Shown piece by piece: positions 50,706-59,044 of a stretch of DNA of 64,000 bases. The stretch comes from Bog-756 sp963828385. Lineage in GTDB: Bacteria; Actinomycetota; Acidimicrobiia; Acidimicrobiales; RAAP-2. Below the pieces are notes generated by a model. It was not told where the DNA came from. It was given only the letters and a program-made list of their open reading frames with translations, and ran no database searches. The stretch covers positions 1,550,001-1,614,000 of the forward strand of contig CAWHEF010000002.1 of the NCBI GenBank assembly GCA_963828385.1, given 5' to 3'. Each line of letters begins with the position of its first letter. The stretch's first letter is position 1. Made by a program: the position numbers and the translations under genes.

Positions 50706-53191
50706 TCAGCGCACCAGCTGCTCGAGGCGGACGGCGTACTCCCGGGCTCGTGCCTGGGCGCGGCCCTCGGTGGCGGCCTCGGCCCACACATGGGTCAGCG
50801 GGCCCTCCGGGTCCGGGAACACGAGGGCCCAGCCATCGTCCTCCCTGATCTTCACCCCGTCGACGAGAACCAGGTCACGGCCCTGGGAGCGCTCGACCAA
50901 GGTTCTCATGACCGTTCCCTTCTGGTCCCAGGGGGTCACCACCGACTCGTGCACGATGTGCACCGAGGGGAGCTCGGCGACGAGATCGGAGAGACTTCGC
51001 TTGGTCGTGGTGAGGAGAGCCAGGAGGTTGACCAGGGTGGCAGCGGCGTCGTAGGCGGGCAGGAAGGCGGGGAAGATGAATCCGCCCGACTGGCTGGCCG
51101 CCAGCACCACCTTCTCCGAGGTGGCCACCTCCATCAGATGGGATGCCGACAGCTTCGTCCACACGATGTCGACACCGGCGCGGGCGCAGATGTCCTCGGC
51201 CGCCGTCGAAACCGCCACCGGAAGGGCGACCCGGGCTCCGGGATGGGCCTCGGTGACGAGCGTCAGGAGGACGAGCAGGGCCTCGTCGTCGGTCAGGGCG
51301 TGCCCGCGGTCGTCGACGACAACCACGTGCTCTCCACCCGGGTCGAGGACGGCGCCCAGTTGGGCACCCGACGCCCGGACGAGCTCTGAGACCCGGTCGG
51401 CGCTGGCATCGCGGTCGAAGGCGAGGGCTCCGGCCGTGTTGGCGTACGGATTGACGGTCAGGACCTCCGCCTCGAGCTTCGCCAGCAGGTTGGGCATCAC
51501 GAAGCTGGTGGTCCCGAACGAATAGTCGAGGACGAGCTTCAGGTCGGCGGCCCGGGCGTTGGAGAGATCGACCGATCCGACCAGGGCGGCGGTGTAGTAC
51601 TCGAGGGAGCGGGGCGGGAACCCGATGTCCCCGATCTCGCGGGCGAGCACCCGGCGGAAGTCCTCGCGGTGGTAGAGCCGCTCGATCTTCCGTTGGGTCG
51701 ACTCGTCGACATCGATCCCCTCCTTGTCGAAGAAGCGGAGCACCACCGACTGGGGGTCGTCGGTGGCCAGCCGGACGGTCATTCCGGCCATGCTGGCCGA
51801 GGACGTGATCTGGAACCGGGTCACCGGGACCGTGGCCGCCTCGAGGTCGTCGACGTTGATCCCGGCCGCATTGCAGCCGACCATGATCGCCCGCTTCAGC
51901 ACCCGGGCGGCACGGCTCGTGTCCCTCGAGGCGGTGACGGTCGCCCCCTTCTCGAAGGTGGACGCCCAGGCCATGGACAGGCGTACGGCCAGCTCGGGCG
52001 TGATGTCGACATTGGCGAGCCCCTGGACCCCGTCGGGGCCGAAGAGAAGGCGCGCCCCCTGGATTCCCACACGATGGAGGAATTCACGGTGGCCGCCGTC
52101 TCGACCGTCTTGAACGGGTAGATCTTGACCCCTGCCTTGAGCTCGGCATGCGCTCCGACCAGGCATTCGTCGCCCAGCACCACGCCGGGCTCGCACCGCA
52201 CGCCTTCGCGGAGGTCCGAACTGCGGCCGAGCACGCTCCCGTCGATGCGCACGCCCGACCCGAGGTACGTGTTGTCGTGGATCACCGAGCGCTCGACCAC
52301 GGCGTTGTCGCCGACGCGGACGTTACGGCCGAGGGTGCAGTACTGCGCCAGCCGGGCTCCCGAGCCGATGACGCAGTTGTCGCCGATGACCGCCGGACCG
52401 TCGATGACGACGCTCGGGTCGATCTCGGCACCCTTGCCCAACCACACCTGAGGCCGGAGTTGGAAACCCTTGATCTCTACGTCGACGCGCTGGTCCAAGA
52501 TGTCCTGATGGGCCTTCAGGTAGGCCTCGAGCGTGCCGACGTCTTCCCAGTAACCGTCGGCGACGTACCCGTAGAGGTCCTTGCCGGTGGCGAGGGCGGC
52601 CGGAAACGACTCACCCGAGAAATCGACGGACTGGCCTTCGGGGATGAAGTCGAAGATCTCGGGCTCGAGTACGTAGATCCCGGTGTTGATGGTGTCGGAG
52701 AAGACCTGGCCCCAGGTCGGCTTCTCCAAGAACCGCTCGATCGAACCGTCCTCCCTGGTGATGACGATGCCGAATTCGAGTGGGTTGTCGACGGCCTTCA
52801 GGGCGAGGGTGCCGAGCCCGCCGCGGTCGGCGTGGAACCCCACCACCTGGCTCAAGTCGATGTCGGTGAGCACGTCCCCTGAGATGACGAGGAACCGCTC
52901 ATCGAGCTCGTCCCGGGCGTTGCGTACCGAGCCCGCCGTCCCGAGCGGCGTCGACTCGGTGGCGTAGACCATGCGCACCCCGAACTCGGAGCCGTCGCCG
53001 AAGTAGGTGCGGATGGTGTTGGCCATGAAGGCCACGGTGACCACGATGTCCTCGAAGCCGTGCCGCCTGAGCAGCGTGACCACGTGCTCCATCATCGGGA
53101 TGTTGGCCATGGGCAGCATGGGCTTCGGCTGGTTGGATGTGAGGGGGCGCAGGCGGGTCCCTTCGCCGCCGGCCATGATGACGGCCTTCAT
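50706..53191 (-). CDS. Mannose-1-phosphate guanylyltransferase/phosphomannomutase-like fusion (one-base frameshift)
   Basis: The N-terminal nucleotidyltransferase (1-240) begins MKAVIMAGGEGTRLRPLTSN. A left-handed beta-helix (about 245-380) has hexapeptide strands such as VVIDGPAVIGDNCVIGSGAR. The C-terminal half is a phosphoglucomutase/phosphomannomutase fold. The phase changes at the five-C run 52055-52059; one extra base restores VWESRGARLLFGPDGV and about 828 residues. The phosphoserine loop reads TASRDTSRAAR where true mutases have TASHNP, so mutase activity is doubtful, although this variant appears common to the fused family. Role: GDP- or NDP-sugar supply for glycans. ATG 53191 overlaps the pgsA-like stop (ATGA). 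Confidence 0.9.
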
Positions 53192-53955
53192 CCGAGCGTC
53201 CCCTCCGACGGTGCCGGTTCGGCCCGTCCGCGGCGTCCCGCGGCCAGCGCTTTACGGGCGGCCGGCACGTACGACCCGGCGGCGATCCAGGCCAGGACCA
53301 GTCCGATCAGGCCGGCGACCCAGGCGAACACCCGGAACGGGCCCTGCCAGGCGGCCGTGCCGTAGCTCAGCAGGAAGGCCGGGTACGACCACATCAAGCC
53401 GAACGTCCCGGCCTTGCCGACCCAGAGCACGTCGATCCGGGACGCGCCGAGCGAGGCGAGCAGCAGCACGGCGAGCGACACCACCGCCTCCCGGGCGAGC
53501 GTGGCCACGCCGAACCACACCGGCACGGCCCCGTACACGATGATGGCGATCACCCCGGTGACGACGAGGACCCGGTCCGCCACCGGGTCCAGGACCTTGC
53601 CGAGCGTCGACACCTGGTGGTAGCGGCGGGCGACGAAGCCGTCCACCCAGTCCGTCGCCCCGAGCACGCCGAGCAGCACGGCCGCAGCCGTCTGGCGGTC
53701 GGCGCCGAACAGGAGCCACACGAAGAGCGGTATGCACGCCAGCCGCACGGCGGTGATGGCATTGGGCACGGTGAGCACCCGGTCGTCGCCCGGTGCGTCA
53801 GCCGGTCCGGCACGGTCGTCGACGCTCTGTGACGAGGAGGAGGCAGGGTTGCCGCCATCCGGTGCTTCCGCGGTTCTGCCGGCCCCCACCGGCCGGCGGC
53901 CGGGCCGGACGTGGTGGCCACGGTCCTCGGCAGCCTTGTTGCCGACCCAGCTCAC
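53188..53955 (-). CDS. CDP-alcohol phosphatidyltransferase (PgsA-like)
   Basis: The product is 255 residues. The CDP-alcohol transferase signature DWVDGFVARRYHQVSTLGKV then LDPVADR (D-G-x2-A-R-x8-G-x3-D-x3-D) is complete. Six membrane helices follow the family pattern. It should make a phospholipid such as phosphatidylglycerol phosphate from CDP-diacylglycerol and an alcohol phosphate. Substrate (glycerol phosphate versus inositol phosphate) is not decided. About 50 polar residues precede the core. GTG 53955 has TAGACT eight bases upstream, which beats the longer frame to 54117 that overlaps the divergent MFS gene. It is coupled to the sugar-nucleotide gene. Confidence 0.9.
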   Translation of the reverse strand: MSWVGNKAAEDRGHHVRPGRRPVGAGRTAEAPDGGNPASSSSQSVDDRAGPADAPGDDRVLTVPNAITAVRLACIPLFVWLLFGADRQTAAAVLLGVLGATDWVDGFVARRYHQVSTLGKVLDPVADRVLVVTGVIAIIVYGAVPVWFGVATLAREAVVSLAVLLLASLGASRIDVLWVGKAGTFGLMWSYPAFLLSYGTAAWQGPFRVFAWVAGLIGLVLAWIAAGSYVPAARKALAAGRRGRAEPAPSEGTLG

Positions 53956-53963
53956 GGATGTCG

Positions 53964-53969
53964 AGTCTA
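53964..53969 (-). promoter_or_regulatory. -10 box of the CDP-alcohol transferase gene
   Basis: The minus strand reads TAGACT, eight bases before the GTG at 53955. Confidence 0.45.
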
Positions 53970-54032
53970 CGAGGACCCCGGTCGTGGCCGGGGCACCGCG
54001 TATCCCACGTCGGGTCACGGGTTCTCCCCCCC

Positions 54033-54038
54033 TAAACT
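54033..54038 (+). promoter_or_regulatory. Possible -10 box of the MFS gene
   Basis: TAAACT is the best plus-strand -10 between the divergent genes. It predicts a leader of about 75 bases before ATG 54123, or about 35 before a GTG at 54081. Confidence 0.35.
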
Positions 54039-54122
54039 CGACCGGCGTTCCCGTGCCGTCGTGGCGTCCCCCCGCCGACCGTGGGTCGGACCTCGACCGG
54101 CCATGGACACGGCCCACCTCTT

Positions 54123-55454
54123 ATGTCCCCCGATCCCCCGTCCCCAGCCCCTGCGGAGCGATCCGGTAGGCACGAGACCCATGGGCACGGGCGGACCACC
54201 GGGGGGCCGGCGGGGATGTCGACGGCCATGGTGGCTCTCTTCGCCCTGTCCTGCGGCGTGGCGGCGGCCAACCTCTACTACGCCCAACCCCTGCTGCCCC
54301 AGATCGCGAGGAGCCTCGGGGTGGGAGCCGGCGTGGCCACCTTCGCCGTCACAGCCGCCCAGATCGGATACGGCGTGGGCCTCGCCCTCCTCGTGCCGCT
54401 CGGCGACATCCTCGTCCGGCGCCGCCTCGTACCGGGCATCCTGCTCGTGGCCGCGCTCGCCCTCGTTGCCGCAGCGGCGGCGCCCAGCCTCGCCGTGCTG
54501 GCCCTCGCCGTCGCCGTGGCCGGCGTGTGCTCGGTGGCGGCGCAGATCCTCGTCCCCTTCGCCGCTTCCCTCGCCTCCGACAGCCAGCGGGGAAGCGTGG
54601 TGGGGTCGGTCATGAGCGGCCTGCTGCTCGGCATCCTGCTGGCCAGGACGTTCTCCGGGCTCGTGGCGCAGCTGGCCGGATGGCGCACCGTCTACATCCT
54701 CGCCGGCGTCGTCGTGGTGGCGCTCACCGCCCTCCTCTACCGGTTCCTGCCTGTCGACGAGGTGCGCCCGTCGATTCGATACGGATCCCTGCTCTCCTCG
54801 GTGGTGCGACTCATGCGGACCGAGCCGGTGCTTCGGTTCCGTTCGCTCCTCGGCGCGCTGGCCTTCGCCACGTTCAACGTGATCTGGACGAGCCTCGCCT
54901 ATCTTCTCGCCGGGCCTCCGTACCACTACGGCGAGGCGGTCATCGGGTTGTTCGGCCTCCTCGGGGCGGCCGGCGCATTGGCGGCCACGTTCAGCGGGCG
55001 GTTGGCCGACCGGGGCCACGAGCGCGCCATCACCGGCGGTTGCGTGCTGCTCTTGGTGGTCGCCATGGGCCTGCTGGCAGCGGGTAGGTCCGGTCTCGGG
55101 CCGCTCATCGGCGGAATCGTCCTCGCCGACCTCGCGATCCAGGCCGTGCACATCCAGAACCAACAGTGCATTTTCGCCATCGACCCCGAGTCGCGCTCGC
55201 GGCTCAACACCGGCTACATGGTCTCGTACTTCGTCGGTGGCGCCATCGGATCGGCGACCACCGGGCTCGCTTACGCAAGCGGGGGATGGCCCGCAGTCGT
55301 CGTCCTCGGGTTGTGCTACTCGGGGGCGGCGCTGGTGATCTGGGTGTACTGCCAACTCACCAGCGGACGCGCTCGGCACGACCCCTCAGGTCGGACGCGC
55401 CGGACCGACGCCGCGGTCCGACACCGTTCCCTCCGGGCCACCGATGGCCGGTGA
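54123..55454 (+). CDS. Major facilitator superfamily transporter
   Basis: The product is 443 residues with 12 predicted transmembrane helices. The first (STAMVALFALSCGVAAANLY) ends in YYAQPLLPQIARSLGVG, a common start of the YnfM/multidrug-efflux-like MFS group. The loop 2-3 motif is GDILVRRRLVPG and the central loop is basic. The substrate is unknown; it is probably a proton-coupled exporter. ATG 54123 leaves about 30 polar residues before helix 1; the frame is open to GTG 54081. Its stop overlaps a small membrane ORF by 11 bases. Confidence 0.9.
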   Translation: MSPDPPSPAPAERSGRHETHGHGRTTGGPAGMSTAMVALFALSCGVAAANLYYAQPLLPQIARSLGVGAGVATFAVTAAQIGYGVGLALLVPLGDILVRRRLVPGILLVAALALVAAAAAPSLAVLALAVAVAGVCSVAAQILVPFAASLASDSQRGSVVGSVMSGLLLGILLARTFSGLVAQLAGWRTVYILAGVVVVALTALLYRFLPVDEVRPSIRYGSLLSSVVRLMRTEPVLRFRSLLGALAFATFNVIWTSLAYLLAGPPYHYGEAVIGLFGLLGAAGALAATFSGRLADRGHERAITGGCVLLLVVAMGLLAAGRSGLGPLIGGIVLADLAIQAVHIQNQQCIFAIDPESRSRLNTGYMVSYFVGGAIGSATTGLAYASGGWPAVVVLGLCYSGAALVIWVYCQLTSGRARHDPSGRTRRTDAAVRHRSLRATDGR

Positions 55455-55539
55455 CGGGCCCGGGACGGTCGACTGCGTCATCCTCACCGTCCTCCTGGTG
55501 ACGTTGACCGTGCTGCTCACCCTGGCCCTGAGCCGGTGA
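55444..55539 (+). CDS. Possible 31-residue membrane microprotein
   Basis: ATG 55444 overlaps the end of the MFS gene. The product starts MAGDGPGTVDCVILTVLLVT and ends in a hydrophobic stretch and SR, so about 20 of 31 residues form one transmembrane helix. A peptide of this kind could be a small subunit of the transporter. The evidence is only the frame, the hydrophobicity and the overlap, so it is tentative. Confidence 0.35.
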   Translation: MAGDGPGTVDCVILTVLLVTLTVLLTLALSR

Positions 55540-55636
55540 TTCCGGCGGTTCTGACACAATTGCGACCGTTGGCAAGATCACGTGCATGCCTGGCAGCGAC
55601 GACCTCCCTGACTGCACGTGGTGAAGGAGACGCTGG

Positions 55637-57028
55637 GTGACCGACGGTCAGATGCTGCCATCGATGGCCGACATGCTCAGTTGGGTCGAAGAGGTGGTCG
55701 CACAGGGCGTCCGCAGACCGGGCTATCCCGCCGATCAGTGGACTGAGGAGTTCATCTTCAAAACGTTCGAGTCCCTGGGACTCGAGTCAGTGCGCTTCGA
55801 GCCGGTGCAATCTGCGTTTTGGGAGGACCGCCCCTCCCGGCTGCTGGTGGGAGCCGATCCGAGGTTCGTGGCCATCGAGTGCTTCCCGGTCCCGTTGTCG
55901 GAGCCGATCCAAGTCGAGGGCGAGCTTGCTCGCTGGGATCCAGCTATCCCGGCCGCCGTCGCCGGCAAGATCGCCGTCTACGACATCCAGTTCGACTCCC
56001 TTCCTGACGAGTTCCCGGTGTTCCAGCGACGGGCTGTCCCGGGATCTGCATCGTCGTCACCCGAAGCTCTCGTCGAAGCCGGATGGGCGTTCGATCCCGA
56101 TGGGACATTCCCCGAGGGACGGCATCGCCTTCCCTTTGCCATGGAACTCCAGGAGACAATGGGACCGGCAATCGCTGCGGGTGCCATCGGCTATGTCGGG
56201 GTACTCCGCGGGTATCCAAGCGGTGGCTGCGAGTACTACGTGCCCTATGACGGGGTATTCCGCCCGATCCCTGGCGTCTATGTCTCCGAGGAAGATGGGG
56301 ATCGGCTCCTCTCGCTGCTGCAGAACGGCGCATCCACGGCACGCATCGACGTTGTGGCCGACCGGGGCTTCACGACGTCTCACAACGTCGTGGGCGAGCT
56401 GCCTGGAGCCGACGAAGAGTGGGTTGTGATCGGAACCCATCACGACGCTCCGTGGGCTTCGGCAGTCGAAGACGGCACGGGGATCGCCATGCTCCTCGCC
56501 CAAGCCACCGCGTGGGCGGCGCTCCCCGCGGCCAGGAGACCGCACCGGATGATCTTCACGGCCATGGCAGCACACATGTCCCACGGTGCCGGCACTCGTG
56601 CCTTCATCGAGCGCTATCGGGCGATGATGGATCGGATCGTCCTTGAAGTACACCTGGAGCACGCCGCAATCGACCGTCCCGCCTCCGGCCATGCCGACGA
56701 GAGTCCCCGTGTGACCCCGCGTTGGTGGTTCACGACCGAACAGCCAGTCCTCGAGCAGGTCGTGTGGGATGCGATCGTCGAACATCGCCTGGACCGCTCT
56801 CTGGTCCTCACTCCCGACGCTCTGGCCCCGTTTCCCACGACGGACGGTGGGTTCTTCCATCTCGAAGGGGTGCCCCTCGTCAACTACCTGACCGCGCCGT
56901 GGTATCTGTTCGACCCTGCGGACACCATGGACAAGGTGGATCACGAGTCCCTCGACAAGGTCAGTCGAGCAGCGTTCGACATCGTGGAGTCCACGACCGG
57001 CAGGTCGGCACGGCAGATGCGGGCCTGA
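55637..57028 (+). CDS. M28-family metallopeptidase-like protein with altered active site
   Basis: The product is 463 residues from a GTG with AAGGAG eight bases upstream. An N-terminal helical region and a PA-like insertion (about 100-220) precede the peptidase core. The first metal motif GTHHDAPWASAVEDGTGIAM is clear (His and Asp ligands). The usual second motif has a Glu pair (AEE.GL.GS). Here it reads FTAMAAHMSHGAGTRAFIER, so the catalytic Glu is missing and His/Met take its place. The later GGFFHLEGVPLVNY fits the final His ligand region. It may be a non-classical hydrolase or inactive. No signal peptide is evident. Confidence 0.8.
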   Translation: MTDGQMLPSMADMLSWVEEVVAQGVRRPGYPADQWTEEFIFKTFESLGLESVRFEPVQSAFWEDRPSRLLVGADPRFVAIECFPVPLSEPIQVEGELARWDPAIPAAVAGKIAVYDIQFDSLPDEFPVFQRRAVPGSASSSPEALVEAGWAFDPDGTFPEGRHRLPFAMELQETMGPAIAAGAIGYVGVLRGYPSGGCEYYVPYDGVFRPIPGVYVSEEDGDRLLSLLQNGASTARIDVVADRGFTTSHNVVGELPGADEEWVVIGTHHDAPWASAVEDGTGIAMLLAQATAWAALPAARRPHRMIFTAMAAHMSHGAGTRAFIERYRAMMDRIVLEVHLEHAAIDRPASGHADESPRVTPRWWFTTEQPVLEQVVWDAIVEHRLDRSLVLTPDALAPFPTTDGGFFHLEGVPLVNYLTAPWYLFDPADTMDKVDHESLDKVSRAAFDIVESTTGRSARQMRA

Positions 57029-57141
57029 CGAGCATCGTCCGATCACGATCCGCAGCTGCCCAGCAGATGTCGACGACGCCGAGGGAGGCGTCCCCTCCCT
57101 GATCGGGGCCCCTGGACGAACAGTTGTGCTACGCAGTGACG

Positions 57142-58371
57142 ATGCCCCGCTTCGAACCCTTTCGAGGAATCCGGTACGACTCGGCACGCGTCGATCTGTC
57201 CTCGGTCATCGCCCCTCCCTACGACGTGATCGACGAGCACGAGCGCGCTCGCCTGGCCGGCCGGCACAGTGCCAACGCCGTCCGGATCGAGCTTCCGGAA
57301 CCCGATCACCGTGCCGGTCTCGACCGGTACGCCCACGCCGCCGTCCAGTTCCAGAGGTGGCTCGAGGAGGGGGTGCTGCGACGTGACCCGGGGCCGACGT
57401 TCTCTGCGTACCGCATGACGACCATCCACGGTCACGTGACCAACGGCGTCATCGGAGCGCTCGGCATCGATGACGCCAGTGCCGCCGACATCCTCCCGCA
57501 CGAGGAGACGCTGCCGAAGGCGAAGAGCGACCGGCTCGAGCTCCTCCGGGCGACCCGGGCCAACCTGTCCCCCATCTGGGGCCTGTCCATGACCGCCGGC
57601 CTGAGTGACCTCTTCGTCTCGAAGACGGTGGCCGACACGAGAGCGGTGGACGACCAGGGAACCGTCCACGAGGTATGGGTCATCGACGATCCCGACGATC
57701 TCGAGGCGATCAGCACCGCCGTCGCCTCCTCCCCAGTCGTCGTGGCCGACGGCCATCACCGCTACGAGACGGCGCGCACCTTCCGTTCCGAGGGTTCGCA
57801 GCGGTCCGCCCACCCCGGCCGCCCCCGTTCGGCCGAGGCCCCGGGTGCCGGGGACGACCTCGTCCTGGCCCTCATCGTCGAGCTGGCCGAAGGCAACCTC
57901 GAGGTCGGGGCCATCCACCGCGGGTTGTCACACCTGCCCGAGGGGTCGGACCTCCTGGCCGCGTTCTCGTCGTGGTTCGACGTGACCCGGGCCGGAGCGC
58001 TCGACGAGCGCACGGTCGATGCACTGGGCGAAGCAGGGGCCCTGGCCCTCGTCATGCCGTCGGGCTGCTGGCTGCTCTCACCGAAGGACGGTACCCCCGA
58101 GGCGGCCGACGCCGATCTCGACTCGTCGATGGTGGCCCTCGTCCTCGCCGAGCTCCCCCACCACGACGTCCAGTTCCACAACAGTTGGCAGGACGCGGTC
58201 CGGGCTGTGGTCGACGGCCGTGCCGAGGCCGTGTGCCTGCTCCGGCCGGTCACTCCTTCCCAGATCGCCGCCTGGGCACACCGTCGCCGGCGTATGCCCC
58301 CGAAGACCACCTACTTCGTCCCGAAGCCCAGGACCGGGATCGTCTACCGGACCCTCGACGACCCGCTCTGA
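57142..58371 (+). CDS. DUF1015 family protein
   Basis: The 409-residue protein has the family opening FEPFRGIRYDSARVDLSSVI followed by PPYDVI. The central VVVADGHHRYETA motif marks DUF1015 proteins. HEETLPKAKSDRLELLRATR and SPIWGL are further conserved parts. In some bacteria the gene neighbours serine/phosphoserine metabolism genes and a link to serine kinase (SbnI/SerK-like ParB fold) has been made for relatives, so a kinase role is possible but not shown. ATG 57142 is chosen because the upstream seven codons add nothing conserved. Confidence 0.93.
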   Translation: MPRFEPFRGIRYDSARVDLSSVIAPPYDVIDEHERARLAGRHSANAVRIELPEPDHRAGLDRYAHAAVQFQRWLEEGVLRRDPGPTFSAYRMTTIHGHVTNGVIGALGIDDASAADILPHEETLPKAKSDRLELLRATRANLSPIWGLSMTAGLSDLFVSKTVADTRAVDDQGTVHEVWVIDDPDDLEAISTAVASSPVVVADGHHRYETARTFRSEGSQRSAHPGRPRSAEAPGAGDDLVLALIVELAEGNLEVGAIHRGLSHLPEGSDLLAAFSSWFDVTRAGALDERTVDALGEAGALALVMPSGCWLLSPKDGTPEAADADLDSSMVALVLAELPHHDVQFHNSWQDAVRAVVDGRAEAVCLLRPVTPSQIAAWAHRRRRMPPKTTYFVPKPRTGIVYRTLDDPL

Positions 58372-58408
58372 GCAAGGTCGTGAGGTGCCGGGTGGTGCGA
58401 GCCGCCAC

Positions 58409-58990
58409 TCAGGCCCCGCCCGCCAGCTCGGCCAGCGCCTGCACCGTACGCCAGTTCCGGGTGGTGGCCCTGACGCCGAGGCGGCGCTCGACCCAGGTGT
58501 TGTTGAGCTTCGTCCGCCCGTACCCGCCCGGGCAGTGGAGGTAGACCTCACCCAGCCCGGTAGTGGAACCAGGGCCTCGAGTGACACCGGTCCCGACCTC
58601 GCACCGGTCGGCGCCGGATACCTCCGGAGCCCGCGCCAACGACATGGCGCGTTCGGCGTCAGGTTCGTCGGCGAGGAAAGTCACGTGGAAGAGGGTGGGC
58701 TCGATGTCGGCTGTCTTGAACGGCGAGTGGTCCAGGATCGCACCGAGCTCGTCGGCGCTCCTCACGATCACCGTCGTGTCGACGCCCATGTACTCATGCA
58801 GGCGCCGTTCGATGGAACGGGCGAGGGCGGGGGCCGCCTTCCGGCCGGCGAACACCGCGTTCCCGCTCTGGACGTAGGTGGACACGTCCTTCATCCCGAG
58901 TGAGGCCAGCACGCCCCGGAAATCACTCATCGGCAGCTTGTTCCGGCCGCTGACGTTGACACTTCGGAGCAGGGCTACATACGTGGTCAC
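58409..58990 (-). CDS. DUF1697 family protein
   Basis: The 193-residue protein starts VTTYVALLRSVNVSGRNKLP, then MSDFRGVLASLGMKDVSTYV and QSGNAVF, the highly conserved opening of DUF1697. The end has KLNNTWVERRLGVRATTRNW, again typical. The function is unknown. The family is widespread in soil actinobacteria and has a ferredoxin-like fold duplicated. Convergent with the DUF1015 gene and downstream of nothing related. Confidence 0.93.
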   Translation of the reverse strand: MTTYVALLRSVNVSGRNKLPMSDFRGVLASLGMKDVSTYVQSGNAVFAGRKAAPALARSIERRLHEYMGVDTTVIVRSADELGAILDHSPFKTADIEPTLFHVTFLADEPDAERAMSLARAPEVSGADRCEVGTGVTRGPGSTTGLGEVYLHCPGGYGRTKLNNTWVERRLGVRATTRNWRTVQALAELAGGA

Positions 58991-59044
58991 GGAGGACGAT
59001 CCCCTCGAATTCCCAGCCGGCCCTCGGCGTCGCCTATGCGGTGG

